47,339 bases of DNA from the NCBI GenBank assembly GCA_016784195.1, contig JADHVE010000001.1, forward strand, positions 1 through 47,339. Direction: 5' to 3'. The DNA comes from Candidatus Woesearchaeota archaeon. Its GTDB lineage: Archaea; Nanobdellota; Nanobdellia; Woesearchaeales; GW2011-AR4. The stretch's first letter is position 1. Every line of letters begins with the position of its first letter. The position numbers and the translations under genes are program-made. Shown here piece after piece: positions 34,400 through 41,938 of the stretch. Below the pieces are notes generated by a model, which searched no databases, was not told where the DNA came from, and was given only the letters and a program-made list of their open reading frames with translations.

Positions 34400-35317
34400 T
34401 TACAAAAAACCGCAAATAACTAAAGGAAATATTATTGTTGCATCTCCTTCAACATAAGCATAATTCCCTTCTTCATTTATCTTTGACCACGAAACAGCCT
34501 CTTTTGGCCTTGCTCCTGACAAACTTCCATCATACTCAGTGCCTGTTGAAATATAAACTACATAGTCCAAGCCGTCCCTTAATATATTTACTCCGATTGT
34601 ATGGTGCTTAGCTATTCCTCCGCCTAAGATGATTGCTCCTGTTTTATCTGCCTCTAAAACCCTTTTTCCAAGATTTTCCATGTCTGCTGTAACATCAATA
34701 CCAAACTCCTTAAATTTTTGTTTAAAGAAATATAAATTTAAGCCTAAAGCTCCATCTGTGATGCCTGGGCAGAAAATTGGAATCTTATTTTTTGTAGCCC
34801 AATATAAAATTGAATTTTTGTCTTCAACTTCTTTGCCAAGCTCAAAAATCAATTCTGTTGGAGAGATTAATCTTTTATTTTTAATTTGCCTAGCATACAG
34901 TTTCTTAAAAAAAGGCATTAGCTTATCTTCTAAAAGAGTATACCTATCATCAGGAACAAAAATGTTACCAATCCGGTTAACTCCTTTTTTATCCAGTTCT
35001 TTGTCATCAGCATCAAAACTTCCCAATAAAAACGGTTTTTCAGTCTTAATCAGGTCTTCCTCAATACTTCCTGCGCTGGTTATCAGGACATCAACAAACT
35101 TTTCTTTTACCAGCTGTGCAATGATCTCCCTTAATCCGCTGCTTACCATATTTGATGTAAAGCTAAGGAATACTACTGCTTTGTTTTCCTTCATTTTCTC
35201 AATAATCTTTACTGCTCTATTCAACTGTGTAGCCTGAAACCCGATATTTTCCATACCTTTAACTAACTCAGTTATCTTTGTATTCTTATTCAATTTCATT
35301 CCTTTTATCTCTTTCAT
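34400..35317 (-). CDS. dhs: Deoxyhypusine synthase
   Basis: This enzyme transfers the aminobutyl group of spermidine to a lysine of archaeal initiation factor aIF5A, using NAD. Motifs: FLSFTSNMVSSGLREIIAQL near the start, ILGGGIAKHHTIGVNILRDG, YISTGTEYDGSLSGARPKEA, then VSWSKI holding the catalytic lysine K279. Length 305 is normal for archaeal forms. It implies polyamine supply and hypusinated aIF5A. Element copy E lies about 44 nt upstream of the ATG at 35317. The transcript may continue into the membrane protein gene. Confidence 0.93.
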   Translation of the reverse strand: MKEIKGMKLNKNTKITELVKGMENIGFQATQLNRAVKIIEKMKENKAVVFLSFTSNMVSSGLREIIAQLVKEKFVDVLITSAGSIEEDLIKTEKPFLLGSFDADDKELDKKGVNRIGNIFVPDDRYTLLEDKLMPFFKKLYARQIKNKRLISPTELIFELGKEVEDKNSILYWATKNKIPIFCPGITDGALGLNLYFFKQKFKEFGIDVTADMENLGKRVLEADKTGAIILGGGIAKHHTIGVNILRDGLDYVVYISTGTEYDGSLSGARPKEAVSWSKINEEGNYAYVEGDATIIFPLVICGFL

Positions 35318-35360
35318 TTTTAATCAATCAATTTTTTAACCATCGAGTTATATTCTACTT

Positions 35361-35485
35361 TAACAATTATTTGTTTATTAGCCTGTTATATTCTTTATCT
35401 ATTTTTTTGTTTAAAAGTATAAAAATAAAAAATATCAACTCAACTAATGTTCACAACTAGTTGTGCTTCTTTTTGTGCAGTATGA
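35361..35485 (-). repeat. Intergenic element copy E, upstream of deoxyhypusine synthase
   Basis: In the sense of the dhs gene: GCACAAAAAGAAGCACAACT, AGTTGTGAACATTAGTTGAG, T-rich and A-rich tracts, and ending CAAATAATTGTTAAAG. The core CACAACTAGTTGTG (35452-35465) is a perfect palindrome here. The remaining 250 bp to tatD hold T-rich DNA only. Confidence 0.65.
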
Positions 35486-35704
35486 GTTATTTTTAATTAT
35501 TTTTATTATTGGAAACTTGTTTATTGAATTGTTTTTAATGATTAATGTTTATTAATGGATGGGAAGGTATTGGCAATTTTCAATACTACTTTTTAATAAT
35601 TGACAAAATAAAAATTTATAAAATAAACATAACAGCTTAATAGAAAAATTATTTTATGACCCATTCATCCTTACAAAATCCATAACAGCAAAAAATTCAA
35701 CAAT

Positions 35705-35713
35705 ATTTATAAA
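35705..35713 (+). promoter_or_regulatory. TATA box of the tatD gene
   Basis: ATTTATAAA centred 27 nt before the ATG at 35736; leaderless start expected. Confidence 0.55.
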
Positions 35714-35735
35714 GATTTTCTTTTTTATTGACTTT

Positions 35736-36515
35736 ATGCTTATAGATATACACTGCCATCTGGATCATCCCTCATTTAATGGCAAAACTGAAGAAATAAT
35801 AAACAATGCTGAACAAGCAGGCTTAAAGATAATATTAACAGCAGGCATCAACCCTGAAACAAACAGGAAAACCCTGGAATTAGCAGGAAAATTTGATATT
35901 GTCAAGCCTGCACTGGGCATCTATCCGGTAAAAACATTACAAAAAGAGATAGAATCAGGAGAATATCCTCTAAAAAAGAATATTTTTGATATTGACGAGG
36001 AAATAGTATTTATAAAAAAAAATAAGGATAAGATAACTGCAATTGGGGAGTGCGGTTTAGATTACTCTCAAAATGAAAATTCTGCTGAACAAAAAAAACT
36101 CCTTGAAAAACTGATAAGCTTGGCAGAAAAGATAAACAAGCCAATAATAATACATTCAAGAAAAGCAGAATCCGATTGCATAGATCTCTTAGAGTCTTCT
36201 AAACTAAAAAAGGTGTTAATGCATTGCTTTTCCGGGAAAAAGAAATTAGTTAAAAAAGCTTCGGACTTAGGATATTATTTTTCTATACCTGCAAATGTTG
36301 TCAGGGCCCAAAACTTCCAACTCATGGTAGAAGAATTAAACATAAACCAGTTATTTTGCGAAACAGACTCCCCCTACCTCAGTCCGTTTAAGGAACAAAG
36401 AAATGAGCCCGCATTCATACTAGAGTCCTATAAAAAAATAGCAGAAATAAAAAAGATGGATTTAAAAGAAGTTATTAATAATATTTATATGAATTGGCAG
36501 AATGTGTTTAATTAG
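35736..36515 (+). CDS. tatD: TatD family metal-dependent hydrolase
   Basis: This 259-aa TIM-barrel protein has all TatD metal ligands: H6 and H8 in DIHCHLDHPSF, the Glu of IGECGLDYS, IIIHSRKAESD, VLMHCFSGKKK and CETDSPYLSP. TatD proteins have 3'-5' nuclease activity on DNA and RNA and may also act as D-aminoacyl-tRNA deacylases; which holds here is not visible. The gene has its own promoter. Its last 4 bases overlap the end of the convergent gene 36512-36910. Confidence 0.9.
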   Translation: MLIDIHCHLDHPSFNGKTEEIINNAEQAGLKIILTAGINPETNRKTLELAGKFDIVKPALGIYPVKTLQKEIESGEYPLKKNIFDIDEEIVFIKKNKDKITAIGECGLDYSQNENSAEQKKLLEKLISLAEKINKPIIIHSRKAESDCIDLLESSKLKKVLMHCFSGKKKLVKKASDLGYYFSIPANVVRAQNFQLMVEELNINQLFCETDSPYLSPFKEQRNEPAFILESYKKIAEIKKMDLKEVINNIYMNWQNVFN

Positions 36516-36910
36516 ATTCCACGTAATTTTTCTAATTTTCTAGCAATTTCTTTTAATACAGTTTTGTCTTTCACACCGCCTAATTTTTTTCTTACGTAAT
36601 CTATTGAGTTATACTTAACATTATGAGAATTAAGCGTTACAGTTTTACTTCCAATTTTTACTGTAATCAACTTTTCTTTCACTTTATAATCTGTCACAGA
36701 TTTGTTTCTTTTACTAAAGAATGCATAATCTGTTATCTTATCTTTAGGAGACTCAAAAAACAAGTCTCGTTTAGAATCAATCTTAGGATTATTATAACCG
36801 CTAGCAGCAATCAGTTCTAAACCAGAACGAACTGTAAAAAACTCTCTTATTTTTTCTACAGCATTATCATAAAAGGTATCAATATAATTCTTAATTTGGT
36901 TATAATCCAT
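36512..36910 (-). CDS. Small basic protein of unknown function
   Basis: This 132-aa Lys-rich soluble protein is not recognised. The middle has beta-like segments (KEKLITVKIGSKTVTLNSHN) flanked by helices, and the C-terminus is a charged helix (VLKEIARKLEKLRGI). There is no signal peptide or membrane helix. A TTTAAATA box lies about 31 nt before the ATG. The neighbour upstream on the same strand is the single-pass membrane protein 36983-37876. The end overlaps tatD by 4 bases. Confidence 0.6.
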   Translation of the reverse strand: MDYNQIKNYIDTFYDNAVEKIREFFTVRSGLELIAASGYNNPKIDSKRDLFFESPKDKITDYAFFSKRNKSVTDYKVKEKLITVKIGSKTVTLNSHNVKYNSIDYVRKKLGGVKDKTVLKEIARKLEKLRGI

Positions 36911-36982
36911 TTTGACAAGACATTAAGAAATATGAACTATATTTAAACCTTTCTTTTTTTACTCTTCTAACATAGTACCAAT

Positions 36983-37876
36983 TCAAGAAATAGTAATATC
37001 TTTATTTAACGAAGTAATGAACCCTTTGTTTGTGTCATTTAAAACAATCCTGATATGTCTTTCAAGATCCAAATCATAGTATGTTTGAGGGGTTAAGCTG
37101 ATTCTTCCAGTCTTTTTTGTTCCTGATTCGATGCCTGAGCTATAAGTCCAGTCTCCTCTGCTCCGGGTTTCATAAACATCCTCACTTTCTGAATCATAAA
37201 TATAGACATTCACAAAAGGCTTTAAAGTATAATTCTTTCCATTGTCAATAGTAAAAACAATTTCACTTATTTTGCCTTTATTATCTCCTTCAATAGCTTC
37301 ATCATAAATTTTATCAATAGATAATGTAATCTTCCCGGAAAGATTTACTTCTTCTTTTTCTACAGTTTCATTCTTCTCTTCAATAGCCTTCTCAGCAACT
37401 TCTTCCTTAACCTCTCCAGTATTGTTTTCTTCACTTTCATTTAATTCACTAATAACAATCCCTCTCAATTCATCCTCCCCTTTTGCTTCAGAACTTTTAC
37501 TTATATGCTCATAAAAGCTCAAATCAACAATAATAAATATTGATAGGAATATGATTAATCCAATAAGAATTGGCCTTTCTGGTGTACCTCTAGGCTTGTT
37601 AAAATTAAATCTAGGCTCAGGATTGATATGTTTTGAGAAATCTTTTACTGGAGGCCTTTCTTTCATTTCTCCTTTGAATTTTATATGCTCCCTAAGCTCA
37701 CTCATTTGCTCTTTAAGTTCCTTTATCTCATCTCTACTACTTCTTTCTTCAGGCTCATCAAACTTTTGTCTATCAAACTCTCTCTGAGCCTTTTTTTTCA
37801 TTTCATCAGGGGAATAATTTTCATCGTCTCCAAAATTAAAGTCCTTGAAAATGTCATCTACTTTTTCATCAACCAT
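36983..37876 (-). CDS. Single-pass membrane protein with extracellular beta domain
   Basis: This 297-aa protein has a cytoplasmic, highly charged N-terminal region (1-100, with a helical stretch DEIKELKEQMSELREHIKF), one membrane helix at about 104-120 (PILIGLIIFLSIFIIVDLSF), a Glu-rich linker (about 140-175), and a C-terminal domain of about 120 residues with beta strands (GKISEIVFTIDNGKNYTLKP, VYIYDSESEDVYETR). The outer domain resembles DPANN surface-protein modules but I cannot name the family. It is divergent from the candidate RNA and the gene at 38057. Function unknown. Confidence 0.65.
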   Translation of the reverse strand: MVDEKVDDIFKDFNFGDDENYSPDEMKKKAQREFDRQKFDEPEERSSRDEIKELKEQMSELREHIKFKGEMKERPPVKDFSKHINPEPRFNFNKPRGTPERPILIGLIIFLSIFIIVDLSFYEHISKSSEAKGEDELRGIVISELNESEENNTGEVKEEVAEKAIEEKNETVEKEEVNLSGKITLSIDKIYDEAIEGDNKGKISEIVFTIDNGKNYTLKPFVNVYIYDSESEDVYETRSRGDWTYSSGIESGTKKTGRISLTPQTYYDLDLERHIRIVLNDTNKGFITSLNKDITIS

Positions 37877-37947
37877 TTTAAAGTAACTAATTTTACAATT
37901 AGTATTTAAAATTTTTGAAAATTATAATTATAATGATAAGTATAATG

Positions 37948-38013
37948 TCAAGATAAGCCGCCATTTATTGGAGCGGCAAAGTTCTTCGTAAGACCTATGA
38001 CATCTTATCTTGA
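37948..38013. ncRNA. Candidate small structured RNA, strand uncertain
   Basis: A closing stem of 10 perfect base pairs (TCAAGATAAG at 37948-37957 with CTTATCTTGA at 38004-38013) encloses two smaller hairpins: CCGC/GCGG at 58-61 and 73-76, and TCTT-CGT-AAGA at 37983-37993. This makes a three-way junction of 66 nt. It sits in the gap between two divergent genes. AT-rich tracts at 37921-37935 (plus) and 38026-38034 could be promoters. No known RNA family was recognised. Confidence 0.45.
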
Positions 38014-38025
38014 AAGTATAGAAAA

Positions 38026-38034
38026 ATATTTATA
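38026..38034 (+). promoter_or_regulatory. TATA box of the gene at 38057
   Basis: AATATTTATA-type box, about 27 nt before the ATG; leaderless start expected. Confidence 0.45.
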
Positions 38035-38056
38035 GTGGCAAAATAAAAATAAGAAT

Positions 38057-38335
38057 ATGAAAGTTACAATAGACACCAAAGAGGATTCTCCAGAAGAAAT
38101 AAAGAACGCCATAAAAATACTCTCTTCTTTAGTGGGGGAAAAACCCCGCACCAACCAGCCAAACATATTTGAAGATACTTCTCCAGAAGTAAACACTTCA
38201 CAAAGTATGCCTACACAAGGAAATATTTTTGGGAATATGTTTAATGATCCAAAAACAGAAGAGCCAGATGATGAAGTTAAAGAAGAAACAAAAACAGAAA
38301 TCAAAGATGAGCCATATATTTCAGAGTATTATTAA
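38057..38335 (+). CDS. Small acidic protein, unknown function
   Basis: This 92-aa protein begins MKVTIDTKEDSPEEIKNAIK, a short strand and helix that looks like a conserved domain start; I have an impression of similar small proteins in other DPANN genomes but cannot name a family. Residues 30-92 are low-complexity, Pro-, Asn- and Glu-rich, probably disordered. There is no membrane helix. Its stop overlaps the stop of the convergent phosphoesterase by 4 bases. Its start is a leaderless ATG. Confidence 0.65.
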   Translation: MKVTIDTKEDSPEEIKNAIKILSSLVGEKPRTNQPNIFEDTSPEVNTSQSMPTQGNIFGNMFNDPKTEEPDDEVKEETKTEIKDEPYISEYY

Positions 38336-38967
38336 ACCTCAATTATCTTTCCTTTCTTCCCAACATTAATAACTCTCGTTTTTCCAATCTTTTCTTCAAT
38401 ACCTTCTGCCTCATGAACATGGCTGCAAAGCAGGATATCAGGCTTAAGATTATCAATAGCTTTCTTCACTCCCCCGCTGCCTGGAAAAAACTGGGTAAAC
38501 TTTTCCATTTTGCTCCCTTCAGGATGCACATGAGTAACCATTATTTTTTTCTTCAGATATTTTATCTTTTCAAAACCCTTCTTCAATAAGCCATAAATCT
38601 CATTTTCATCCAGCTGAAACAAGCCAATATTGGCTCCGCCAGCACCGAAAATGCCTACATCCTTATACCTGACAGAATAACCATGAAGATTCTTTACACC
38701 ATAAAGCTCAGATAAAAAATCAGCTGTTGCAATAGTCTCATGATTCCCAGGAATCAGAATTACTTTTTCCTTTCTTTTAACAAACGGACCGATTAAATTT
38801 TCAGTTGAAGTATCTCCAAAAGTCAAATCTCCGCATAAAACCACTAAATCAACATTTTCCTTTTTTGCTTTTTCAGCTAGTTTTTTTGCAAGAGAAGTAT
38901 CCCCATGCAGGTCGCCAGCTGCCAATATCTTCAGTTTCTTGTTCTTTGTATTTTTTTTATCAGCCAT
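38332..38967 (-). CDS. Calcineurin-like metallophosphoesterase
   Basis: This 211-aa phosphoesterase has all metal motifs: AAGDLHGDT (D and H), VVLCGDLTFGDT, LIPGNHET (GNHE), VTHVHPEG and LLCSHVHEAEG (GHxH-type site with Ser in place of Gly). The fold matches small archaeal phosphodiesterases. The substrate is unknown; nucleotides or nucleic acids are common. The N-terminus has a short Lys-rich start MADKKNTKNKK. A TTTTTAAATTAA box lies about 30 nt upstream. Confidence 0.85.
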   Translation of the reverse strand: MADKKNTKNKKLKILAAGDLHGDTSLAKKLAEKAKKENVDLVVLCGDLTFGDTSTENLIGPFVKRKEKVILIPGNHETIATADFLSELYGVKNLHGYSVRYKDVGIFGAGGANIGLFQLDENEIYGLLKKGFEKIKYLKKKIMVTHVHPEGSKMEKFTQFFPGSGGVKKAIDNLKPDILLCSHVHEAEGIEEKIGKTRVINVGKKGKIIEV

Positions 38968-39043
38968 AACTAATAAAAAGAAACCTTAATTTAAAAACAT
39001 TTCTATCGGTCAAGAACTAGGGGTTCTTGAACACACTGGAAAT

Positions 39044-39625
39044 TCAATTTGAATTTCTTGGTGTCTCAACTACCATTCCCTTTGTCAAATTTACAATCTT
39101 AGAAGGACTTCCTTTTTTCTCACCATCATAAACTATAAAATCAACACTCCCTTTAATACTTCCATCCAAATCTTCCACAGAAGTCATAAACTCATTCTTT
39201 GTTTTATTTACTGATGTTGTTATTATGGGGACATCCAGCCATTTTATAAATTCACTGAACCAGTTATCAGGTATTCTGACGCCTAATGTGTCTAAGCCGT
39301 TATTAACATCTTTGGAAATGCAGTCCATGTTTTTTAATTTGAAGATCAGGGTTAGTGGCCCTGGAAGTTTATTTAGCCATCCCATCCCTTTATCATTAAC
39401 ATGGCAATTCTCCAGGATCCATTCTTTTGAAGGGGCAATAACAGAAAAAGGGTTTTCATAGCTTTCTTTTATGTCTCTTATCTTTTTCACAGCCTCTGCC
39501 CTCAAGGCATTACATCCTAAGCCATAAATAGTATCCGTAGGATGTATAAAAATTGTGCCTCTTGAAATTTTTTCAGAAATATACCCGTTCTCTATCTCGC
39601 ATTCTTCCTTTGTGAGAATCCTCAT
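39044..39625 (-). CDS. Sua5/YciO/YrdC (TsaC-type) protein
   Basis: This 193-aa YrdC-domain protein is the likely threonylcarbamoyl-AMP synthase for the universal t6A tRNA modification. Evidence: GTIFIHPTDTIYGLGCNALR for substrate binding, KIRDIKESYENPFSVIAPS (Lys/Arg pair of the family), LPGPLTLIFKL and TLGVRIPDNWF followed by VPIITTSVNKT. No Sua5 C-terminal domain is present, so it is TsaC-like. YciO-type relatives cannot be excluded. The upstream neighbours are the three microprotein genes, 32 bp away. Confidence 0.85.
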   Translation of the reverse strand: MRILTKEECEIENGYISEKISRGTIFIHPTDTIYGLGCNALRAEAVKKIRDIKESYENPFSVIAPSKEWILENCHVNDKGMGWLNKLPGPLTLIFKLKNMDCISKDVNNGLDTLGVRIPDNWFSEFIKWLDVPIITTSVNKTKNEFMTSVEDLDGSIKGSVDFIVYDGEKKGSPSKIVNLTKGMVVETPRNSN

Positions 39626-39657
39626 AAAAAGAGATAATACAAAACTCTATAAAAACT

Positions 39658-39783
39658 TTATGTTTCAAAATCAAAATTTTTAATGTTCTCTCTTCTCACG
39701 CTCTGTTGAAAATTAAAGTCCTCTAAAAATTCTATCTTTTCCAGATATTCCCCCCAGTCAATAAACCTTTTTTTGAAAAACAT
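39658..39783 (-). CDS. 41-aa microprotein
   Basis: Minus-strand ORF from ATG at 39783: MFFKKRFIDWGEYLEKIEFL, then EDFNFQQSVRRENIKNFDFE and T. The ATG is two bases after the stop of the 36-aa ORF, and an SD site (TTGGAGG) lies inside the end of that ORF, so translation is probably coupled. Its C-terminal IKNFDF resembles IKSFDF in the 37-aa ORF upstream. No known family. Absence of stops over 41 codons in AT-rich DNA with a good SD site supports it moderately. Confidence 0.55.
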   Translation of the reverse strand: MFFKKRFIDWGEYLEKIEFLEDFNFQQSVRRENIKNFDFET

Positions 39784-39784
39784 T

Positions 39785-39895
39785 TTATGCCTCCAAATAA
39801 CCCATCATAAAGCCCTGCTCTTCAGCGCTTATTCCATCTCCTTCAACATAATCTTCCATGCCTTTCTCAGTATAGATATCTTTTCCTTCTTCCAT
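39785..39895 (-). CDS. 36-aa acidic microprotein
   Basis: Minus-strand ORF from ATG at 39895: MEEGKDIYTEKGMEDYVEGD, then GISAEEQGFMMGYLEA. It has a strong SD site (AGAGGTG, 6 nt between GGTG and ATG). The composition and the ending SAEEQGFMMGY look like a real protein, and I have an impression of similar tiny acidic proteins in other DPANN archaea, unchecked. Net charge is strongly negative. It is the middle gene of a three-gene microprotein row. Confidence 0.65.
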   Translation of the reverse strand: MEEGKDIYTEKGMEDYVEGDGISAEEQGFMMGYLEA

Positions 39896-39941
39896 CTTAT
39901 TCACCTCTTTTAATTGTTTAAATTATTACTCCTGCCAAATG

Positions 39942-40055
39942 TTATAACCACCCATCACTAAATTGAAAATCAAAACTTTTAATCTTTGTCTTTAATGTTA
40001 AATCCTTTATTTGCTTGTAAAACAAGATTTCTATGTCCTTATTGTTTAGTTCCAT
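39942..40055 (-). CDS. 37-aa microprotein
   Basis: Minus-strand ORF from ATG at 40055: MELNNKDIEILFYKQIKDLT, then LKTKIKSFDFQFSDGWL. The SD site CAGGTGAT is 7 nt (from GGTG) before the ATG. It is predicted to be soluble, helix then strands. Its IKSFDF is similar to IKNFDF of the 41-aa ORF. It follows a hairpin with a T tract on the same strand (40075-40125). Confidence 0.5.
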   Translation of the reverse strand: MELNNKDIEILFYKQIKDLTLKTKIKSFDFQFSDGWL

Positions 40056-40074
40056 TTCTCATCACCTGAATTTT

Positions 40075-40125
40075 TTAAAAAAATTTGGGGCAGGAAACTT
40101 TAAGCGGGGGTGAATTCTTCCTGCC
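40075..40125 (-). terminator. Hairpin followed by a T tract
   Basis: On the minus strand GGCAGGAA (40118-40125) pairs perfectly with TTCCTGCC (40089-40096), followed within a few bases by TTTTTTT. It looks like a terminator or attenuator just before the microprotein genes. Confidence 0.45.
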
Positions 40126-40168
40126 AGCCATAATAACACATGAGTTGTTATACCTTAAGTGTACAAAC

Positions 40169-40246
40169 TCAGTTATATATCTCACGCGCACACATGTCCA
40201 GTGCTTTTTCACTGCAAATTTTCCTATAACCTCCAAATTTTGCCAT
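40169..40246 (-). CDS. Possible 25-aa microprotein inside a structured region
   Basis: Minus-strand ORF MAKFGGYRKICSEKALDMCA then REIYN, with GAGGGG 7 nt before the ATG. It lies inside the inverted repeat 40194-40272, so the region could instead be an RNA. Evidence is weak. Confidence 0.3.
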   Translation of the reverse strand: MAKFGGYRKICSEKALDMCAREIYN

Positions 40247-40272
40247 TACAGAGCCCCTCTTCACTGGACATC
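40194..40272. other. 9-bp inverted repeat enclosing further stems
   Basis: TGTCCAGTG (40194-40202) pairs with CACTGGACA (40264-40272). Inside are CAGTG-CTTTTT-CACTG and GCAAATTT/AAATTTTGC with one bulge. It may be a structured RNA or leader. A TATA-like TTTATATTTT on the minus strand at 40319-40331 could drive it. Confidence 0.45.
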
Positions 40273-40478
40273 AAATTTCAAATTCAAAATTATCAATGAT
40301 TAATTTCATTATTGAAAAAAATATAAACCATTTTTTTCAATCAGGAAATAGAAGATTTTCCGTATTGAAAACATTGGGGGCACTGTAACAAAAGAAAATC
40401 AATAAAAATGAATTTTTTATTTTTTAATGGTATTCATTTTTATAATTGTTTTAATCATAGAATAAAAAATGATAAAAG

Positions 40479-40487
40479 TTAAATATT
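40479..40487 (+). promoter_or_regulatory. TATA box of the acylphosphatase gene
   Basis: TTAAATATT, centred 26 nt before the ATG at 40509. Confidence 0.4.
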
Positions 40488-40508
40488 AATTGAATATAAA
40501 ATAAATTT

Positions 40509-40781
40509 ATGAAAAGAATACATCTAATAATCAATGGAAAAGTACAAGGAGTTTTTTACCGCGACAACACCAAAAAAAAAGCTTCTGAGCTTGGCTTAAA
40601 AGGTTTTGTTAAGAACATAGAGAATGGATTAGTTGAAATTATAGCAGAAGGTCCTGAAGACAAGCTAAGTGAATTAATTGAATTCTGCAAAAACAATCCA
40701 GGTTATTCTGAAGTTGATAGATTAGATATAAAAAAAGAAAAAGCAACTAATGAATTTATTGGTTTTAAGGTTAAGTACTAA
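40509..40781 (+). CDS. acyP: Acylphosphatase
   Basis: This 90-aa acylphosphatase hydrolyses acyl phosphates such as carbamoyl or acetyl phosphate in the cytoplasm. The active-site loop GKVQGVFYRDN carries the phosphate-binding R18, and the catalytic Asn is N36 in LKGFVKNIENGLVEI. The length and the alpha/beta ferredoxin-like pattern are standard. Its stop overlaps the end of the convergent cdc6 gene by 4 bases. Confidence 0.93.
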   Translation: MKRIHLIINGKVQGVFYRDNTKKKASELGLKGFVKNIENGLVEIIAEGPEDKLSELIEFCKNNPGYSEVDRLDIKKEKATNEFIGFKVKY

Positions 40782-41851
40782 AACTCATCCAGAGTTTTTG
40801 TAACACTTTTATACTTAACAATCGTAGTACAGCCTTCATCTCCGCCCATCTTCTTCTCAACAGAAATAAACTTGTTCTTCCTCAGCCTCTCAATCTTTCT
40901 CTGGAAAGACTTATAAGATAGGCTTCCCCCTTTTTTCTTGTAAATCTCATACAACTCCCCTATCTTCTTGCCGGAATTCTCCTTGATCATGCTTAAAATA
41001 TCCCTTTCACCAGATGCTAAGTCATTAGAGCTCTTTATGCTGAACTCATCCAGTTTTTTAACAGCCTCAGAAGAATCCTCCAAAACAATCTTCTTGGAGC
41101 TTCTTGCTTCAGCATTGTTTCCAGCTTCTCTCATCAAATGCAGCCCGGGCCTTATGTCCTCCAAAGCTGCAGTTTTTTTGACTATGACCTCAAAAGCATC
41201 ATCTTCCCATACGCCGGGAACAAACGCAGATTCAACTCTCTGCCTTAAAATCCCTCTCGTTTCTGTTAAATTATACGGCTTGAACTCCAGCAAATCCGGC
41301 ATCAGCCTTGACTTTATCCTGTCATCAAGGTCATCCAGCCACCCCTTGTGGTTAGTTATCAAAACAACAGATTTTTTGTAAATATCTTCAAGAATCATAT
41401 AAAGAAAATCAAAATCATCTAATTTATCAACTTCGTCAAAAGCAAACACAGCAGCCTTCTTATTCAGAATTCCCTTTACAATCTTGAAAAGCTCGTCTGT
41501 TTTTTTGTTATGTGTTAATTTATACCCTAAACTGTTGCAGATTTCCAGAATAATCTTGAAACTAGTATTTTTCTGCCAGCAATTAACATAAACTGGAATA
41601 ACCTCTTCAGTTTCTTCCTCCAACTCATTTAGGATATACTTCACTGCAGTTGTTTTTCCAATGCCTGGAGATCCGAAAATAAACACATTCTTTCCAGTCC
41701 TGTCCTGCAGTAAAGGCTTTATACAGTTAACAACATATCTCTGCTGGGTCTCTCTGTAGGGCAAAAGCTTAGGTAAGAAATCATAATCTAATGCTAACAC
41801 ATTTATAAAAAGGCTTTCACCCCCTCTTAAAGCGTCGTCAAACAAACCCAT
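40778..41851 (-). CDS. cdc6: Orc1/Cdc6-family replication initiator
   Basis: This 357-aa AAA+ protein resembles archaeal Orc1/Cdc6, which marks origins and loads MCM. Walker A is GSPGIGKT at 60-67, Walker B is FAFDEVDKLDD (D139, E140), sensor 1 is LITNHKG (N167), and sensor 2 is DIRPGLHLMREAGNNAE. A winged-helix domain fills about 275-350. The ATG at 41851 follows a CTATATAAATT box (41872-41882) by about 25 nt, so it is leaderless. With GINS at the left edge, two parts of the replication machinery are in this window. Other AAA+ families with this arrangement are less likely. Confidence 0.85.
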   Translation of the reverse strand: MGLFDDALRGGESLFINVLALDYDFLPKLLPYRETQQRYVVNCIKPLLQDRTGKNVFIFGSPGIGKTTAVKYILNELEEETEEVIPVYVNCWQKNTSFKIILEICNSLGYKLTHNKKTDELFKIVKGILNKKAAVFAFDEVDKLDDFDFLYMILEDIYKKSVVLITNHKGWLDDLDDRIKSRLMPDLLEFKPYNLTETRGILRQRVESAFVPGVWEDDAFEVIVKKTAALEDIRPGLHLMREAGNNAEARSSKKIVLEDSSEAVKKLDEFSIKSSNDLASGERDILSMIKENSGKKIGELYEIYKKKGGSLSYKSFQRKIERLRKNKFISVEKKMGGDEGCTTIVKYKSVTKTLDEF

Positions 41852-41871
41852 AACCAGAAAGAAATTTAAGG

Positions 41872-41882
41872 AATTTATATAG
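41872..41882 (-). promoter_or_regulatory. TATA box of cdc6
   Basis: CTATATAAATT on the minus strand, about 25 nt before the ATG at 41851. Confidence 0.55.
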
Positions 41883-41938
41883 TTTTTTGTATTTCAACAC
41901 CAATCCAGCTTAAAAAATTTGCAGAACTTTAGCAAAAA

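Noticed and set aside
40085..40303. 72-codon plus-strand frame
   Set aside because: It overlaps several inverted repeats and has no SD site or protein-like pattern; the minus strand has better candidates.
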